Positions 53,429 to 63,465 of a stretch of DNA of 64,000 bases are shown one piece after another. Position numbers and translations under genes: made by a program. The DNA is from Bacteroidota bacterium. Lineage in GTDB: Bacteria; Bacteroidota; Bacteroidia; 2-12-FULL-35-15. Location: contig CANIQT010000019.1 of NCBI GenBank assembly GCA_947469885.1, forward strand, positions 16,169 through 80,168, in the 5' to 3' direction. The notes beneath the pieces were generated by a model. That model had not been told where the DNA came from. It searched no databases and worked only from the letters and a program-made list of their open reading frames with translations. Positions within the stretch are counted from its first letter, which is position 1. The number at the start of each line of letters is the position of its first letter.

Positions 53429-54718
53429 TTACAGACTCCAATATGTAAGTTCTTTAATTTTATTTCTATAGATGCCTTTCACATCCACTAAAATTCCACC
53501 ATTGGAAAGAATAGATTTAAAATAGGTTTCGTTTAGATTGACATATTCTTTATGATTAACACAAACTGCAACCGCATCATATCCTTTACCAATTTCTTTT
53601 GCAAGTTCAAAACCATATTCATGTTTCAATTCATCCGAATCAGCATAAGCGTCTACCACATCCACATGAACACCGTACGACTTAAATTCTTTAATAATAT
53701 CCGACACCTTAGAATTTCGAATGTCACTTACATTCTCTTTAAATGTTGCACCCATCACCAAAACTCTTGATTCGGAAATATTTTTTTTGGCTGCAATAAT
53801 ATTTTTTACTGTTTCGTTAGCTACATACGAACCCATGGAGTCGTTCACTGTTCTGCCCGAATTAATAACTTGTGCATGATAACCCAATTCCTCCGCTTTG
53901 TGGGTTAAGTAATATGGGTCAACACCAATGCAGTGTCCACCCACAAGTCCGGGCGAAAATTTTAGGAAATTCCATTTTGTACCCGCTGCTTCCAACACAT
54001 CAAACGTATTAATTCCCATTTTGCTAAATATCATGGATAGCTCATTCATCAACGAAATGTTGACATCGCGTTGGGTGTTCTCAATTATTTTGGCAGCCTC
54101 CGCTACTTTTATTGATGGAGCTTTATGCACACCTGGCTCAATAATAATTTTATAGGTTTCTGCAATAACCTCCAACGATTCGTGATCACAACCTGAAACC
54201 ACTTTTAATATTTTAGTAATGGTATGCTCTTTATCTCCTGGATTGATACGCTCAGGAGAATAGCCCACTTTGAAATCAGTTTTAAATTTCAAACCTGATA
54301 TTTCTTCAAGTACAGGAATACAATCCTCTTCTGTACAGCCAGGATATACGGTGGATTCATAAACTACATAATCCCCCTTTTTCAATGCCAGCGCAACGGA
54401 TCGGGAAGCACCAATCAATGGTTTTAAGTCAGGGCGATTGGCTTCATCTATTGGGGTGGGAACGGCAACAATAAAAAAGTTAGCAGTTCTCAACACATCA
54501 ATTGAAGCAGTGAATTCAATATCACATCCTTCAAAGTCCTTTGCTTCCAATTCCTGCGAAGGGTCAATGTTATTTTGCATCATCTTCACTCTTTCCTGAT
54601 TGATGTCGAACCCAACAACTTTTACTTTTCTAGCAAATGCTAAAGCAATAGGCAAACCAACATATCCAAGACCGATAACGGCAATTTTTGCTTCTTTGTT
54701 TTTAATTTTATCTATCAT
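53429..54718 (-). CDS. tviB: UDP-N-acetyl-hexosamine 6-dehydrogenase (TviB/WbpO type)
   Basis: 429 residues. NAD binding is GLGYVGLPIALAFA; the catalytic cysteine is in GLVGGHCIGVDPYYL; VYESTVYPGCTEEDCIPVL and KWNFLKFSPGLVGG are characteristic of the TviB group. It oxidises UDP-GlcNAc (or UDP-GalNAc) to the uronic acid. Its product can feed the TviC-type epimerase or the WbpB/E/D set in the same operon. The gene overlaps the previous one by 4 bases (ATGA). Confidence 0.9.
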   Translation of the reverse strand: MIDKIKNKEAKIAVIGLGYVGLPIALAFARKVKVVGFDINQERVKMMQNNIDPSQELEAKDFEGCDIEFTASIDVLRTANFFIVAVPTPIDEANRPDLKPLIGASRSVALALKKGDYVVYESTVYPGCTEEDCIPVLEEISGLKFKTDFKVGYSPERINPGDKEHTITKILKVVSGCDHESLEVIAETYKIIIEPGVHKAPSIKVAEAAKIIENTQRDVNISLMNELSMIFSKMGINTFDVLEAAGTKWNFLKFSPGLVGGHCIGVDPYYLTHKAEELGYHAQVINSGRTVNDSMGSYVANETVKNIIAAKKNISESRVLVMGATFKENVSDIRNSKVSDIIKEFKSYGVHVDVVDAYADSDELKHEYGFELAKEIGKGYDAVAVCVNHKEYVNLNETYFKSILSNGGILVDVKGIYRNKIKELTYWSL

Positions 54719-55761
54719 GATTTTCTATCTTCTTTTCGTAATGAATAAATTCGTTCAATAATTTCAACTACCTTCAATCCTTCCATTGCATTGGTAGTAA
54801 TAGTGGTTCTGCCTTTTAATGTGTCAATCACATTCGAAATAATCTGAGGATGATTGTTTGCTGAGCCTTTGTAATTCCCGTAATCATTGGCTTCGTTGGT
54901 AGGAGGCAACTCTGGCATGGTGTAATCTTTTATATGGCAATATTCCACTTTATCCATGTACTGACCACCCACTTTAGCGGTTCCCTTACTTCCTATAATA
55001 GTCAGACTGCTTTCAAAATTTCTATCCCACACAGCGGTAGAGTAGCTTATACTGCCCATTCCACCATTAATAAAATTAAAAGAAACCAACCCGCTATCTT
55101 CAAAATCGGTTAAATCTTTGTGGGTAAAATCAGCAAACCTTGCTTGAATGTCTTTGATATCGCCAAAAAGCCAATACATAATATCAATAAAATGAGAGAA
55201 CTGTGTAAACAAAGTACCACCATCCATTTCGTGACCACCTTTCCAACTGTGCTTTTCTCCTTCGTTCTTAGGGTGGCAATAGTAACGTTCATCTCTGTTC
55301 CAAAAACAATTAAGCTCCACCATAAATATTTCACCTATTATTTTTTCTTCTACAATTTTTTTTAACCAAATAGATGGAGGAGACAAGCGATTTTGCATTA
55401 CACAAAATACTTTTTTGTTTTTTTGGAGTGCTTTAAAAATAACAGATTCGCAATCGGATTTGTTAAGTGCCATTGGCTTTTCGCAAACAATGTGTTTATC
55501 TGCTGCAAGAACTTTCAAGGAATGTTCTGCATGTAATCCATTGGGAGTACAAATGCAAACAACATCTAGTTCAGGGTGGCCCTCAAGAAGTTCTTCAACT
55601 GTCAGGTAATGTTTTTCTTTAACGTGAGCCAAATCTAAATATTCCAAAGGATGATGGTCACAAATAGCTACCAACTCCGCTTCCTTGTTCCTACGAATCA
55701 TTTCCGCATGACGTTTTCCAATATGTCCTTGCCCTATAACGGCAAATTTAATTTTAGTCAT
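54715..55761 (-). CDS. wbpB: UDP-GlcNAcA 3-dehydrogenase, Gfo/Idh/MocA family (WbpB/WlbA type)
   Basis: 348 residues. The Rossmann start is VIGQGHIGKRHAEMI, and the EKP motif is HIVCEKPMALN with the later WKGGHEMDGGTLFTQFSH active-site helix (histidines and lysine as in WlbA). The enzyme oxidises C3 of UDP-GlcNAcA. It lies next to the acetyltransferase gene, with no bases between, and forms with the aminotransferase at 58677 the three-step set for UDP-2,3-diacetamido-2,3-dideoxyglucuronate. Confidence 0.85.
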   Translation of the reverse strand: MTKIKFAVIGQGHIGKRHAEMIRRNKEAELVAICDHHPLEYLDLAHVKEKHYLTVEELLEGHPELDVVCICTPNGLHAEHSLKVLAADKHIVCEKPMALNKSDCESVIFKALQKNKKVFCVMQNRLSPPSIWLKKIVEEKIIGEIFMVELNCFWNRDERYYCHPKNEGEKHSWKGGHEMDGGTLFTQFSHFIDIMYWLFGDIKDIQARFADFTHKDLTDFEDSGLVSFNFINGGMGSISYSTAVWDRNFESSLTIIGSKGTAKVGGQYMDKVEYCHIKDYTMPELPPTNEANDYGNYKGSANNHPQIISNVIDTLKGRTTITTNAMEGLKVVEIIERIYSLRKEDRKS

Positions 55762-56337
55762 TTACAATTTGGTAACCCAATCGTTTTCTAATTTGTACTT
55801 CATTTTACTTTCAGGACAACTGGCTATTCCATCATTGTCAAAATCCAACCGATGGCCATATTCGCTCACCCAACCTATTTGTTTGGCAGGGTTTCCAACC
55901 CACAATGCATAAGGCTGAATGTTTTTGGTGACTACTGCCCCTGCACCAATAAAAGCATACTCACCGATATTATGTCCGCAGACAACTGTTGCATTTGCAC
56001 CAATAGTAGCTCCTTTGCCAACATGTGTTTTTTTATATTCGTTTTTTCTGTTAATCGCACTTCTCGGATGATTTACATTTGTAAAAACCATTGAAGGTCC
56101 TAGGAACACATCATCATCGCATGTTACTCCGGTATATATAGAAACATTGTTCTGTACTTTCACATTTCGTCCTAACACCACCTGTGGCGAAACTACCACA
56201 TTTTGTCCGATGTTACAGCTCTCACCAATTAGGCAATCATTCATAATATGAGTAAAATGCCAAATCTTAGTTCCTTTGCCAATTTTGCAACCACTATCAA
56301 TAACAGCTGTTTCGTGCGAATAGTATTCCTTTTCCAT
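55762..56337 (-). CDS. wbpD: UDP-3-amino-GlcNAcA N-acetyltransferase (WbpD/WlbB type)
   Basis: 191 residues made almost wholly of left-handed beta-helix hexapeptides (GKGTKIWHFTHIM, IGESCNIGQNVVVSP, VGKGATIGANATVVCG). The closing IQPYALWVGNPAKQIGWVSE matches the WbpD/WlbB family, which uses acetyl-CoA to acetylate the 3-amino group. The family histidine lies near NVNHPRSA. The gene starts two bases after the UXS-type gene. Confidence 0.88.
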   Translation of the reverse strand: MEKEYYSHETAVIDSGCKIGKGTKIWHFTHIMNDCLIGESCNIGQNVVVSPQVVLGRNVKVQNNVSIYTGVTCDDDVFLGPSMVFTNVNHPRSAINRKNEYKKTHVGKGATIGANATVVCGHNIGEYAFIGAGAVVTKNIQPYALWVGNPAKQIGWVSEYGHRLDFDNDGIASCPESKMKYKLENDWVTKL

Positions 56338-56339
56338 TC

Positions 56340-57308
56340 TTAAAACTGACGATGTTCTGTTTTATTCAATTCGTCTTTCGATAACGATTTAAAATATTCA
56401 TACGTAATTTTTAAACCTTCCTCACGATTCACTTTTGGTTCCCATCCTAAAATTGCTCTTGCCTTGGTAATGTCCGGTTTACGTTGTTTCGGGTCATCCT
56501 GCGGCAATGGCAATGAAATTAATTTTTGTGATGTTCCTGTCAGTTTAATTATTTCTTCACCAAATTCTTTAATTGTTATTTCGCTTGGATTACCAATGTT
56601 CATAGGCTGTGTGTAATCACTCATCAACAAACGATAAATACCTTCTACCAAATCATCTACATAACAAAACGAACGGGTTTGAGAACCATCACCAAACATC
56701 GTTAAATCTTCTCCCCTCAACGCTTGCCCTATAAATGCTGGCAATACACGACCATCATTCAATCTCATTCTTGGTCCGTAAGTATTAAATATACGAATGA
56801 TACGGGTTTCCAATCCATGAAAAGTATGATATGCCATTGTCATTGCTTCCATAAAACGTTTTGCCTCATCATACACTCCACGAGGACCAACAGGATTTAC
56901 ATTGCCCCAATACTCCTCTGTTTGCGGATGAACCAACGGGTCGCCATAAACTTCCGATGTGGAGGCAACCAGTATCCTTGCATTTTTTGCTTTTGCTAAA
57001 CCAAGTAAATTGTGTGTCCCCAACGAACTTACTTTTAAAGTTTGAATAGGAATTTTTAAATAATCAATAGGGGAGGCAGGTGATGCAAAATGTAAAATAT
57101 AATCCAACTCACCGGGAACAAAAACAAATTTTGAAACATCGTGATGATAAAACTCAAAATGTTGGAGCTTCATAAGGTGTTCAATGTTTTTCAAATCTCC
57201 TGTTATCATATTATCCATACCTATTACATGGAAACCTTCTTTCAGAAATCTATCGCAAAGGTGAGAACCTAAAAATCCTGCTGCTCCAGTTATTAAAACT
57301 CTTTTCAT
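56340..57308 (-). CDS. uxs: UDP-glucuronate decarboxylase (UDP-xylose synthase)
   Basis: 322 residues of the extended SDR family. [16 protein letters not shown] binds [19 protein letters not shown] and [15 protein letters not shown] with the YxxxK pair are typical of UXS. It converts UDP-glucuronate to UDP-xylose. The substrate comes from the UDP-glucose dehydrogenase encoded next to it, with one base between. Confidence 0.93.
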   Translation of the reverse strand: MKRVLITGAAGFLGSHLCDRFLKEGFHVIGMDNMITGDLKNIEHLMKLQHFEFYHHDVSKFVFVPGELDYILHFASPASPIDYLKIPIQTLKVSSLGTHNLLGLAKAKNARILVASTSEVYGDPLVHPQTEEYWGNVNPVGPRGVYDEAKRFMEAMTMAYHTFHGLETRIIRIFNTYGPRMRLNDGRVLPAFIGQALRGEDLTMFGDGSQTRSFCYVDDLVEGIYRLLMSDYTQPMNIGNPSEITIKEFGEEIIKLTGTSQKLISLPLPQDDPKQRKPDITKARAILGWEPKVNREEGLKITYEYFKSLSKDELNKTEHRQF

Positions 57309-57309
57309 G

Positions 57310-58620
57310 TTATTTTACTGTTTCTCTTCCAATTGAAGAATAAAAATATCCTAACTCTTTCATTTGGTCGAGTCCATACAAATTACGTCCGTCAAAAATG
57401 GTTTTCGTTTTTAATAATGAAGTTACTTTATCAAAATCAGGCGTACGGAACAAACTCCATTCGGTAGCAATTAATAAAGCATCTGCCCCTTTCAAAGCAT
57501 CATATTCATCAGTAGCATAGTTTATTTTATCTCCGATTAAATTCTTTACATTGTCCATTGCTTCGGGGTCGTAAGCCGATATGGATGCTCCCAACTTTAC
57601 TAGTTCATCAATGATATACAAAGCAGGCGCTTCACGAATATCATCTGTATCTGGTTTAAAAGCCAATCCCCACAACGCTATTTTTTTTCCTTTTAAATCT
57701 CCTTTATAAAAGTCTTTTATTTTTGGAACAATAATGGTTTTTTGTTTTTCGTTTATATCCATTACCGATTCCAATATCTTAAATTCATATCCCACCTCTG
57801 AAGCTGATTTGGCTAATGCCTGCACATCTTTTGGGAAACAACTTCCTCCATATCCAATCCCTGGAAATAAAAACCGTTTTCCAATTCTTTCATCACTACC
57901 AATACCGATTCGCACTGCATCCACATCTGCGCCCAGCTTTTCGCAAAGGTTAGCAATCTCATTCATAAAAGTAATTTTGGTTGCCAGAAAAGAATTAGCT
58001 GCATACTTCGTCAATTCTGCCGAACGTTCATCCATGTATATTACCGGGTTTCCCTGACGAACAAAAGGTTTGTACAATTCGTCCATTATCTTTTTTGCTC
58101 TTTCCGATTGTGTGCCAATCACCACTCTGTCGGGTTTCATAAAATCATCTACAGCAAATCCTTCCCGCAAAAATTCAGGATTGGAAACAATATCGAAATC
58201 TATGTTTGTATTTTTCTTTACTGCAGCTTTTACCTTTTCTGCTGTGCCAACAGGTACGGTACTTTTATCAATAATTACTTTGTATTCTTTTATTATTTTT
58301 CCTAAATCATCAGCCACACCAAGAATGTAACTCAAGTCGGCAGAGCCATCTTCACCAGGAGGAGTTGGCAAAGCAAGAAAAATAACTTTTGCATTTTCTA
58401 CTGCTTCAGCAAGATTGGTGGTAAAAGTAAGTCTTCCTTGTTTAATATTTCTTTCGAATAATAAATCTAAATGAGGCTCAAAAATAGGAATAATTCCATC
58501 CTGCATTTTCTTTACTTTTGCTTCATTAATATCCACACAAATAACATTATTGCCTGTTTCGGCAAGACATGTACCTGTTACTAATCCAACGTATCCTGTT
58601 CCTACTACTGCTATGTTCAT
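57310..58620 (-). CDS. ugd: UDP-glucose 6-dehydrogenase
   Basis: 436 residues. NAD binding is [17 protein letters not shown]; the catalytic cysteine lies in [16 protein letters not shown]; the substrate loop contains [17 protein letters not shown]. It makes UDP-glucuronic acid, the substrate for the UXS-type enzyme. It is the second gene of the operon, 56 bases after the aminotransferase gene. Confidence 0.95.
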   Translation of the reverse strand: MNIAVVGTGYVGLVTGTCLAETGNNVICVDINEAKVKKMQDGIIPIFEPHLDLLFERNIKQGRLTFTTNLAEAVENAKVIFLALPTPPGEDGSADLSYILGVADDLGKIIKEYKVIIDKSTVPVGTAEKVKAAVKKNTNIDFDIVSNPEFLREGFAVDDFMKPDRVVIGTQSERAKKIMDELYKPFVRQGNPVIYMDERSAELTKYAANSFLATKITFMNEIANLCEKLGADVDAVRIGIGSDERIGKRFLFPGIGYGGSCFPKDVQALAKSASEVGYEFKILESVMDINEKQKTIIVPKIKDFYKGDLKGKKIALWGLAFKPDTDDIREAPALYIIDELVKLGASISAYDPEAMDNVKNLIGDKINYATDEYDALKGADALLIATEWSLFRTPDFDKVTSLLKTKTIFDGRNLYGLDQMKELGYFYSSIGRETVK

Positions 58621-58676
58621 TTATTCAATTTGAAAATTTATTGATTTTAAAATTTGATAATGACGAAAAGTATTGA

Positions 58677-59807
58677 TTATTTATTTACAAATTCCAATAC
58701 TGAATCGGTAATGTACTTCAACGTTTCTTCGTCTAGTTCGGTGTGCATGGGTAACGAAACCACAGATGCACATAATGCTTCGGTAACCGGAAAGTCACCT
58801 GCCTTGTAACGTTCGTCCATGTAAGCCTTTTGCAGGTGCAATGGAATAGGGTAATAAATCATGGCCGGAATCTCTTTGGTTGTTAAAAATTCTCTTAGCG
58901 CATTTCTGTCCACACCGTTTAGTTGCAAGGTGTATTGATGAAACACATGGTTGGAGTAGGAAGCTCGTGCCGGAGTTTTTAATTTTGGATTGTTTGCAAA
59001 TGCCTTGTCGTAATAATTGGCTGCATTTATTCTTGCACCGCAATAGTTGTCTAATTGACGCAATTTAATTCTTAAAATAGCTGCCTGAATACTATCTAAT
59101 CGAGAATTAACTCCAATTAAATCATGTATGTATAATGCTGTTTGTCCATGATTGGCAATGATTCTTATTTTTGCTGCCAGCTCATCATCGTTGGTAAATA
59201 TGGCTCCACCATCTCCATAACAGCCTAAGTTTTTGGAAGGGAAAAAGCTGGTGCACCCCACAGTTCCTATGGTTCCTGCTTTTTGTTTTTTACCATCTGC
59301 ATTTATATAATCTGCTCCAATTGCCTGTGCGGTATCTTCTATAACATATAAATTATGTTTTTTAGCCAACGCCATTATAGCTTCCATATTGGCACATTGA
59401 CCAAACAAATGAACTGGTACAATGGCTTTTGTTTTTGGTGTTATTGCTTTTTCTATTGCTTTTACATCTATGTCGAACGTATCAGGAATAACATCAACCA
59501 ATACTGGTTTTAATCCTAACAAACCTATTACTTCGGCCGTTGCTACATAAGTGAAATTGGCAGTAATTACTTCGTCTCCCGGTTTTAAATCCAACGCCAT
59601 CATTGCTATTTGCAAAGCATCTGTTCCGTTGGCACAAGGTATAACATGTTTAACTCCAAGGTAGGTTTCCAATTCTTTTTGGAATTCTTTTACTTCCGGA
59701 CCGTTTATAAAGGCAGTGTTGTTCAACACATTTTGAATGGAAGCATCCACCTCTGTTTTTATTTTTTCGTATTGACTTTTTAAGTCAACCATCTGAATTT
59801 TCTTCAT
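58677..59807 (-). CDS. wbpE: DegT/DnrJ/EryC1-type sugar aminotransferase (WbpE/WlbC type)
   Basis: 376 residues from the ATG at 59807 (MKKIQMVDLKSQYEKI); an in-frame ATG four codons earlier is possible. It has the PLP-binding lysine in FFPSKNLGCYGDGG, and the substrate-binding EDTAQAIGADY stretch. The family transfers an amino group to a keto sugar; with the WbpB- and WbpD-type genes in the operon the likely substrate is 3-keto-UDP-GlcNAcA. It is the first gene of the nine-gene operon. Confidence 0.88.
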   Translation of the reverse strand: MKKIQMVDLKSQYEKIKTEVDASIQNVLNNTAFINGPEVKEFQKELETYLGVKHVIPCANGTDALQIAMMALDLKPGDEVITANFTYVATAEVIGLLGLKPVLVDVIPDTFDIDVKAIEKAITPKTKAIVPVHLFGQCANMEAIMALAKKHNLYVIEDTAQAIGADYINADGKKQKAGTIGTVGCTSFFPSKNLGCYGDGGAIFTNDDELAAKIRIIANHGQTALYIHDLIGVNSRLDSIQAAILRIKLRQLDNYCGARINAANYYDKAFANNPKLKTPARASYSNHVFHQYTLQLNGVDRNALREFLTTKEIPAMIYYPIPLHLQKAYMDERYKAGDFPVTEALCASVVSLPMHTELDEETLKYITDSVLEFVNK

Positions 59808-59849
59808 TACTTTTTCCATCCTTATTTGGTTAAAAAAATTATAGGGGTG

Positions 59850-59857
59850 CGAAGGTA
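59850..59857 (-). promoter_or_regulatory. Possible -7 box (TACCTTCG) for the nucleotide-sugar operon
   Basis: A TAnnTTCG match of the HU type 42 bases before the aminotransferase ATG. No -33 was found at 19-23 bp, so this is weak. Confidence 0.3.
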
Positions 59858-59937
59858 ATAAAATTATGAATTGGTTTGTTAGGATAACAAACCGCTGCGG
59901 TAATTACATGCTAATTTTCCTTTAAAGATTTCTATTT

Positions 59938-62535
59938 CTAGAAATTAAAATCCCTTGGTTCATCACTCAGCTCTCTCCCTTTTAAAATAAACTCTGCCCT
60001 CTGATTCGCTAATTGTATCCACGAACTTCTATCATTTAATTCTTCATCGCCTTGCATAATGTTAAGCTCTCGTTTCATATTAAAATCTTGCACCGCTTCC
60101 TCTAGTGCATTTGCACGTTGTTCACATTTGTATGTTTTTGCACAGTTAATTATTGCCTGATGCCATGGTAATCCACCTTCCATAATGGGGGGCACTTCTG
60201 CATTTCCGAGAATGTGTAAAGCATCGTCCACCGCATCTTTATCGTATGTTTCGTCTTTTAGCTCTTCTATTAAAGTCCAGTTATGATGCAGGGTACAAAA
60301 ATAATCATCTTCAAAAAGTTCCATAAATTCGGTATAGGTTTGTTCATTACCAAATATTGATTCCCGTCTTTTTACATACGGCTCCTGCGGAGGATGAATA
60401 CCGGGTGGCTGAGTTCGTTTCCAGGCAAAATATTTTTGAATATACACTTCTTCTTTTGCCCCTCTAATTTCGGGGAGGAACAATAAGTCACCGGTATTCA
60501 TTTTTTCATCATAAAAACGGTACCATTCGGGCATGCTCGACTCGCCTTCTTCTTCATCCTCTTCGATCATTGCATCATATTTTTGCCACGAAAACAAAAA
60601 ACGAATGCCTTCATCATTGTAATTTCCGCTCAACAAAAATTCTTTCATCACCGCAGTTTCTTCTGCAGTAATGGGCTCTATAAATGGACAATCAAAAGGA
60701 TTATTTTCCCACGATTCGAAATCAACAGAGGTTCTTATTCCGGGAATGGTAATTTGTTCGGCACGCCAAAGCAATTGCATATTGAATAATTTTTTTTGCA
60801 AAATAAGTTCAATAATATCGAGCATTTCTCTGGCTTTTTGATAATCAAGAAATCCGTTTTCTGCATCCAAAAACCACTTTGGTTTATCAATCAACGATAG
60901 TTTATGTTGAACGTAGTGAAATATAAATCCTCGGGTGTAAAAAGGAACATACTTATCAAAAAACGTTTTGTATTTTGGATTGGTAAGCAAATCGTTCTCA
61001 AAAAAGTCACGCAGTTTTTCTTTATACTTAAGCCTTTCAATCAATTCATTGGGCATGTTCGAAAAGTGATAAGGCATTTTTTCAAGCTCTTCTTTTGTGT
61101 TTTTAGTATTGCGCAATCGCTCGTCCAATGTTTTTTTTGCAGGTAGTTCAAAGGGTTCGCTAAACATAGCAAGCAATTGGCTTTTGTCCGAACGCTTATC
61201 TTTGCACTCTTGTGCTTTTTCTTCCTCCCCTCTGTCCATGTATATGGTGTACAAGCTATCATAAATTTCTCCAATCAGTTCTTTGGTGGGCTCACAGGTC
61301 AATGCCAAGTTATAACACCCAATAGCTTCGTTATCCATACCATATTTATTATGATAAATCTCTCCCATAAATGTATAGATAACAGCCGAAACAAAATGAT
61401 CGTTTCCTTTCAAAAAATCCTCCCTTTGGTGGTTTGCTTCTGCTGCCAGATGAAGGTAATTCATTGCATTTTCAGCATCATCTTGCGTGAGATAGTAATA
61501 AGTAGCTAAGGAGGTATATGCCAACGGATATTCCATGGGCCAAAGTTTTATTATTTTTTTAAGATAAGGAAAGGCTTCTTCGTATCTCCGCTGACTATTG
61601 AGCACACCGCACAAATGTTCCAGCGACTCATACGAGTCTTCCTTTTTTTCGTACAACGGAATACTCTTTTTAAAATAATTAATCGCTTCCTCAAATTGGT
61701 TCATTTGCTCATACATTTGTCCGGTAAAAATGTAGTACTTTCTTTTGTAATACGACTCTATTTCTCCTTCAGGACTTTTGAGTTTCAGCACCATTTTGCA
61801 GGTAGCAAAGCCTTCATCACTTTGTTTGTTATTAAATTGTGCTTGTGCCAAACGTTTAATAAAACTAAAATTATCAGGTGCATGTTTTACTGCCTTTTTT
61901 GCATTCGAAACAGCATTAACATAGTCCTTACCAATACTGTACATATTGCTCGTAAGTGCATAAATCATGGCTTTTGTAAAATCATCTTCCGCTTCTTTAA
62001 GCAACTTATTGTATAATTTATTTGCCTTTTTATTGTCCTTTTCATCTTCAAACAAATCCGCCATTCGTTCATAATATAATTCTTCCCAATCGTTTATATC
62101 GTCAAATGCAACTGCCGGCAGTGCTAATAATTTTTCGAAAATTTCCAGTGCCTTTTTATAATCTTCCATTTCCAAATAAGCACATCCAAGGTCAAACACC
62201 CGTTCATGGTCTTCCGGAGCCGATTCCATTGATTTAACTAACGGCTCTATTGATTCTGCTGTTCTGTCTTGCCAAGCATACCACAACGAAAGGCAACCAT
62301 AATTTTCCGATTGTTCTACTTTATCCGTGCAACATTCAATAGCAAGATTAATGTACTCAAATGCTTTGGGCAAGTTTTTGCCTTCACCAGTAATGTACAC
62401 ATGAAACAACCTTCTGTAATAGGAGCTTTTTCTTTTCGGGTCTTTTTCAATTGCCTCTTGTATTTTTGCTATCTGCACTTCTACGCTGTCGTTCCCAAAT
62501 ATTGACAACTTAAATGGCTTATCATTTGCTCCCAT
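59938..62535 (-). CDS. Large tetratricopeptide-repeat protein of unknown function
   Basis: 865 residues without a signal peptide, so probably cytoplasmic. The first half is a chain of TPR-like helices: RLFHVYITGEGKNLPKAFEY, FDLGCAYLEMEDYKKALEIF, MYEQMNQFEEAINYFKKSIP and MGEIYHNKYGMDNEAIGCYN. The second half (about 450-865) has no repeat I recognise and is rich in aromatics and acids, with an acidic stretch EEDEEEGESSM near residue 660. It is separate from the sugar operon by 118 bases. It may be a scaffold; the role is not known. Confidence 0.7.
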   Translation of the reverse strand: MGANDKPFKLSIFGNDSVEVQIAKIQEAIEKDPKRKSSYYRRLFHVYITGEGKNLPKAFEYINLAIECCTDKVEQSENYGCLSLWYAWQDRTAESIEPLVKSMESAPEDHERVFDLGCAYLEMEDYKKALEIFEKLLALPAVAFDDINDWEELYYERMADLFEDEKDNKKANKLYNKLLKEAEDDFTKAMIYALTSNMYSIGKDYVNAVSNAKKAVKHAPDNFSFIKRLAQAQFNNKQSDEGFATCKMVLKLKSPEGEIESYYKRKYYIFTGQMYEQMNQFEEAINYFKKSIPLYEKKEDSYESLEHLCGVLNSQRRYEEAFPYLKKIIKLWPMEYPLAYTSLATYYYLTQDDAENAMNYLHLAAEANHQREDFLKGNDHFVSAVIYTFMGEIYHNKYGMDNEAIGCYNLALTCEPTKELIGEIYDSLYTIYMDRGEEEKAQECKDKRSDKSQLLAMFSEPFELPAKKTLDERLRNTKNTKEELEKMPYHFSNMPNELIERLKYKEKLRDFFENDLLTNPKYKTFFDKYVPFYTRGFIFHYVQHKLSLIDKPKWFLDAENGFLDYQKAREMLDIIELILQKKLFNMQLLWRAEQITIPGIRTSVDFESWENNPFDCPFIEPITAEETAVMKEFLLSGNYNDEGIRFLFSWQKYDAMIEEDEEEGESSMPEWYRFYDEKMNTGDLLFLPEIRGAKEEVYIQKYFAWKRTQPPGIHPPQEPYVKRRESIFGNEQTYTEFMELFEDDYFCTLHHNWTLIEELKDETYDKDAVDDALHILGNAEVPPIMEGGLPWHQAIINCAKTYKCEQRANALEEAVQDFNMKRELNIMQGDEELNDRSSWIQLANQRAEFILKGRELSDEPRDFNF

Positions 62536-62684
62536 TATTTTTTGTTTTAAAGTTTCCGTAAAATTAATTCAAAAAAAATTAATCTTGTTGTTTTAATGGA
62601 AAAAATATTTTGTTTCCTGTCTTTTTTGTTCAGTCCCGAATAGGGCAGGGGAGACTTTTGTGAGTAAAAAAAAATCCTGATTAA

Positions 62685-62716
62685 TTTGTTTTCCTAAAAC
62701 CAATTCCTTATTTTTG
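62685..62716 (+). promoter_or_regulatory. Promoter of the LytTR gene (TTTG, 20 bp, TATTTTTG)
   Basis: A -33 TTTG (62685-62688) and a perfect -7 TATTTTTG (62709-62716) are 20 bp apart. The start codon is 157 bases further on, so a long leader is predicted. The 338-base gap before the LytTR gene holds this and nothing else that I can name. Confidence 0.6.
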
Positions 62717-62873
62717 CAATAGAATTAACACATACAGCATAAATTATAAACTAAAACCCCATTGCCATTGATAAATTTCTACTACTGATTTAATTTTTTT
62801 TGTTACCAAAATTATTAGTTAGTACCCGCAATCACAAGGTGTGAATTGTGTTAGAAATTTAAAACCTTTATCA

Positions 62874-63299
62874 ATGGACCCGTCAGAAAGTGCTGCCAAT
62901 AAAGCAGAACAAACAGGTGGTGAAAAATATATTCCAAGAACATATGACACCAATCAATTAGAAAAAATTCCTTTTCCAACCAGCGATGGTGATGAGTTTG
63001 TAGTCGTTGCTGAAATAAATTATTTCGAAGCAGATGGTAATTATACCCACATTCACCGCCTTGATAAATCAAAAGTTTTTGTAGTAAAAAGACTGGGTGA
63101 GGTAATAAAAATGGTACGTTCAAAAACATTTTATCGTATTCATGATAAATATTATGTTAACGGAAATCAATGTCATAAATATTTCAGACAGGATTTTCTA
63201 TTGTTAATGGAAAATGGCGAACAGTTAAAAGTGGCTGAAAAAAGAGCTACCGGATTTCTTGCTTTTTTCATTAAAAATGCAAGAAGACTTTTCAAATAA
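62874..63299 (+). CDS. Stand-alone LytTR DNA-binding protein
   Basis: 141 residues from the ATG at 62874 (MDPSESAANKAEQ); a GTG eleven codons upstream is possible but less likely. After a 30-residue polar tail, residues about 35-140 match the LytTR fold: VVAEINYFEADGNYTHIHRL, then KSKTFYRIHDKYYVN-like core seen as RSKTFYRIHDKYYVNG and a closing LLMENGEQLKVAEKRATGF. There is no receiver domain or membrane segment, so its input is unknown. Regulators of this fold bind direct repeats about 21 bp apart, and three such sites lie just downstream. Confidence 0.9.
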   Translation: MDPSESAANKAEQTGGEKYIPRTYDTNQLEKIPFPTSDGDEFVVVAEINYFEADGNYTHIHRLDKSKVFVVKRLGEVIKMVRSKTFYRIHDKYYVNGNQCHKYFRQDFLLLMENGEQLKVAEKRATGFLAFFIKNARRLFK

Positions 63300-63323
63300 C
63301 CTCGTTTTTCAAAATCACCTTCC

Positions 63324-63373
63324 ACAGTTATGTATGAATTTACCGCAGTTATGCTTAAATAACCGCTGTTATA
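63324..63373 (+). promoter_or_regulatory. Three LytTR-like direct repeats at 20-21 bp spacing
   Basis: ACAGTTATG (63324-63332), GCAGTTATG (63345-63353) and GCTGTTATA (63365-63373) each follow CC, with start-to-start spacing of 21 and 20 bp. The first matches eight of nine positions of the general LytTR site (W-M-M-G-T-T-N-R-K), and the spacing is that used by known LytTR dimers. They lie 93 bases before the next ATG. They may be operators of the upstream LytTR protein. They could also be a short relative of the 21-bp arrays elsewhere in the window. Confidence 0.6.
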
Positions 63374-63465
63374 CAATAATTTAATTCCGCGCTTTTTATC
63401 TCCCGAACTTTGTATCAGGAAATCCAATGAGAAGATTTTCAAGTATTCACAAAATCATGTAGTCA

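Noticed and set aside
63173..63442. Minus-strand 89-residue frame across the LytTR gene end and the site repeats
   Set aside because: It overlaps the LytTR coding region and the operator-like repeats, and shows no domain.
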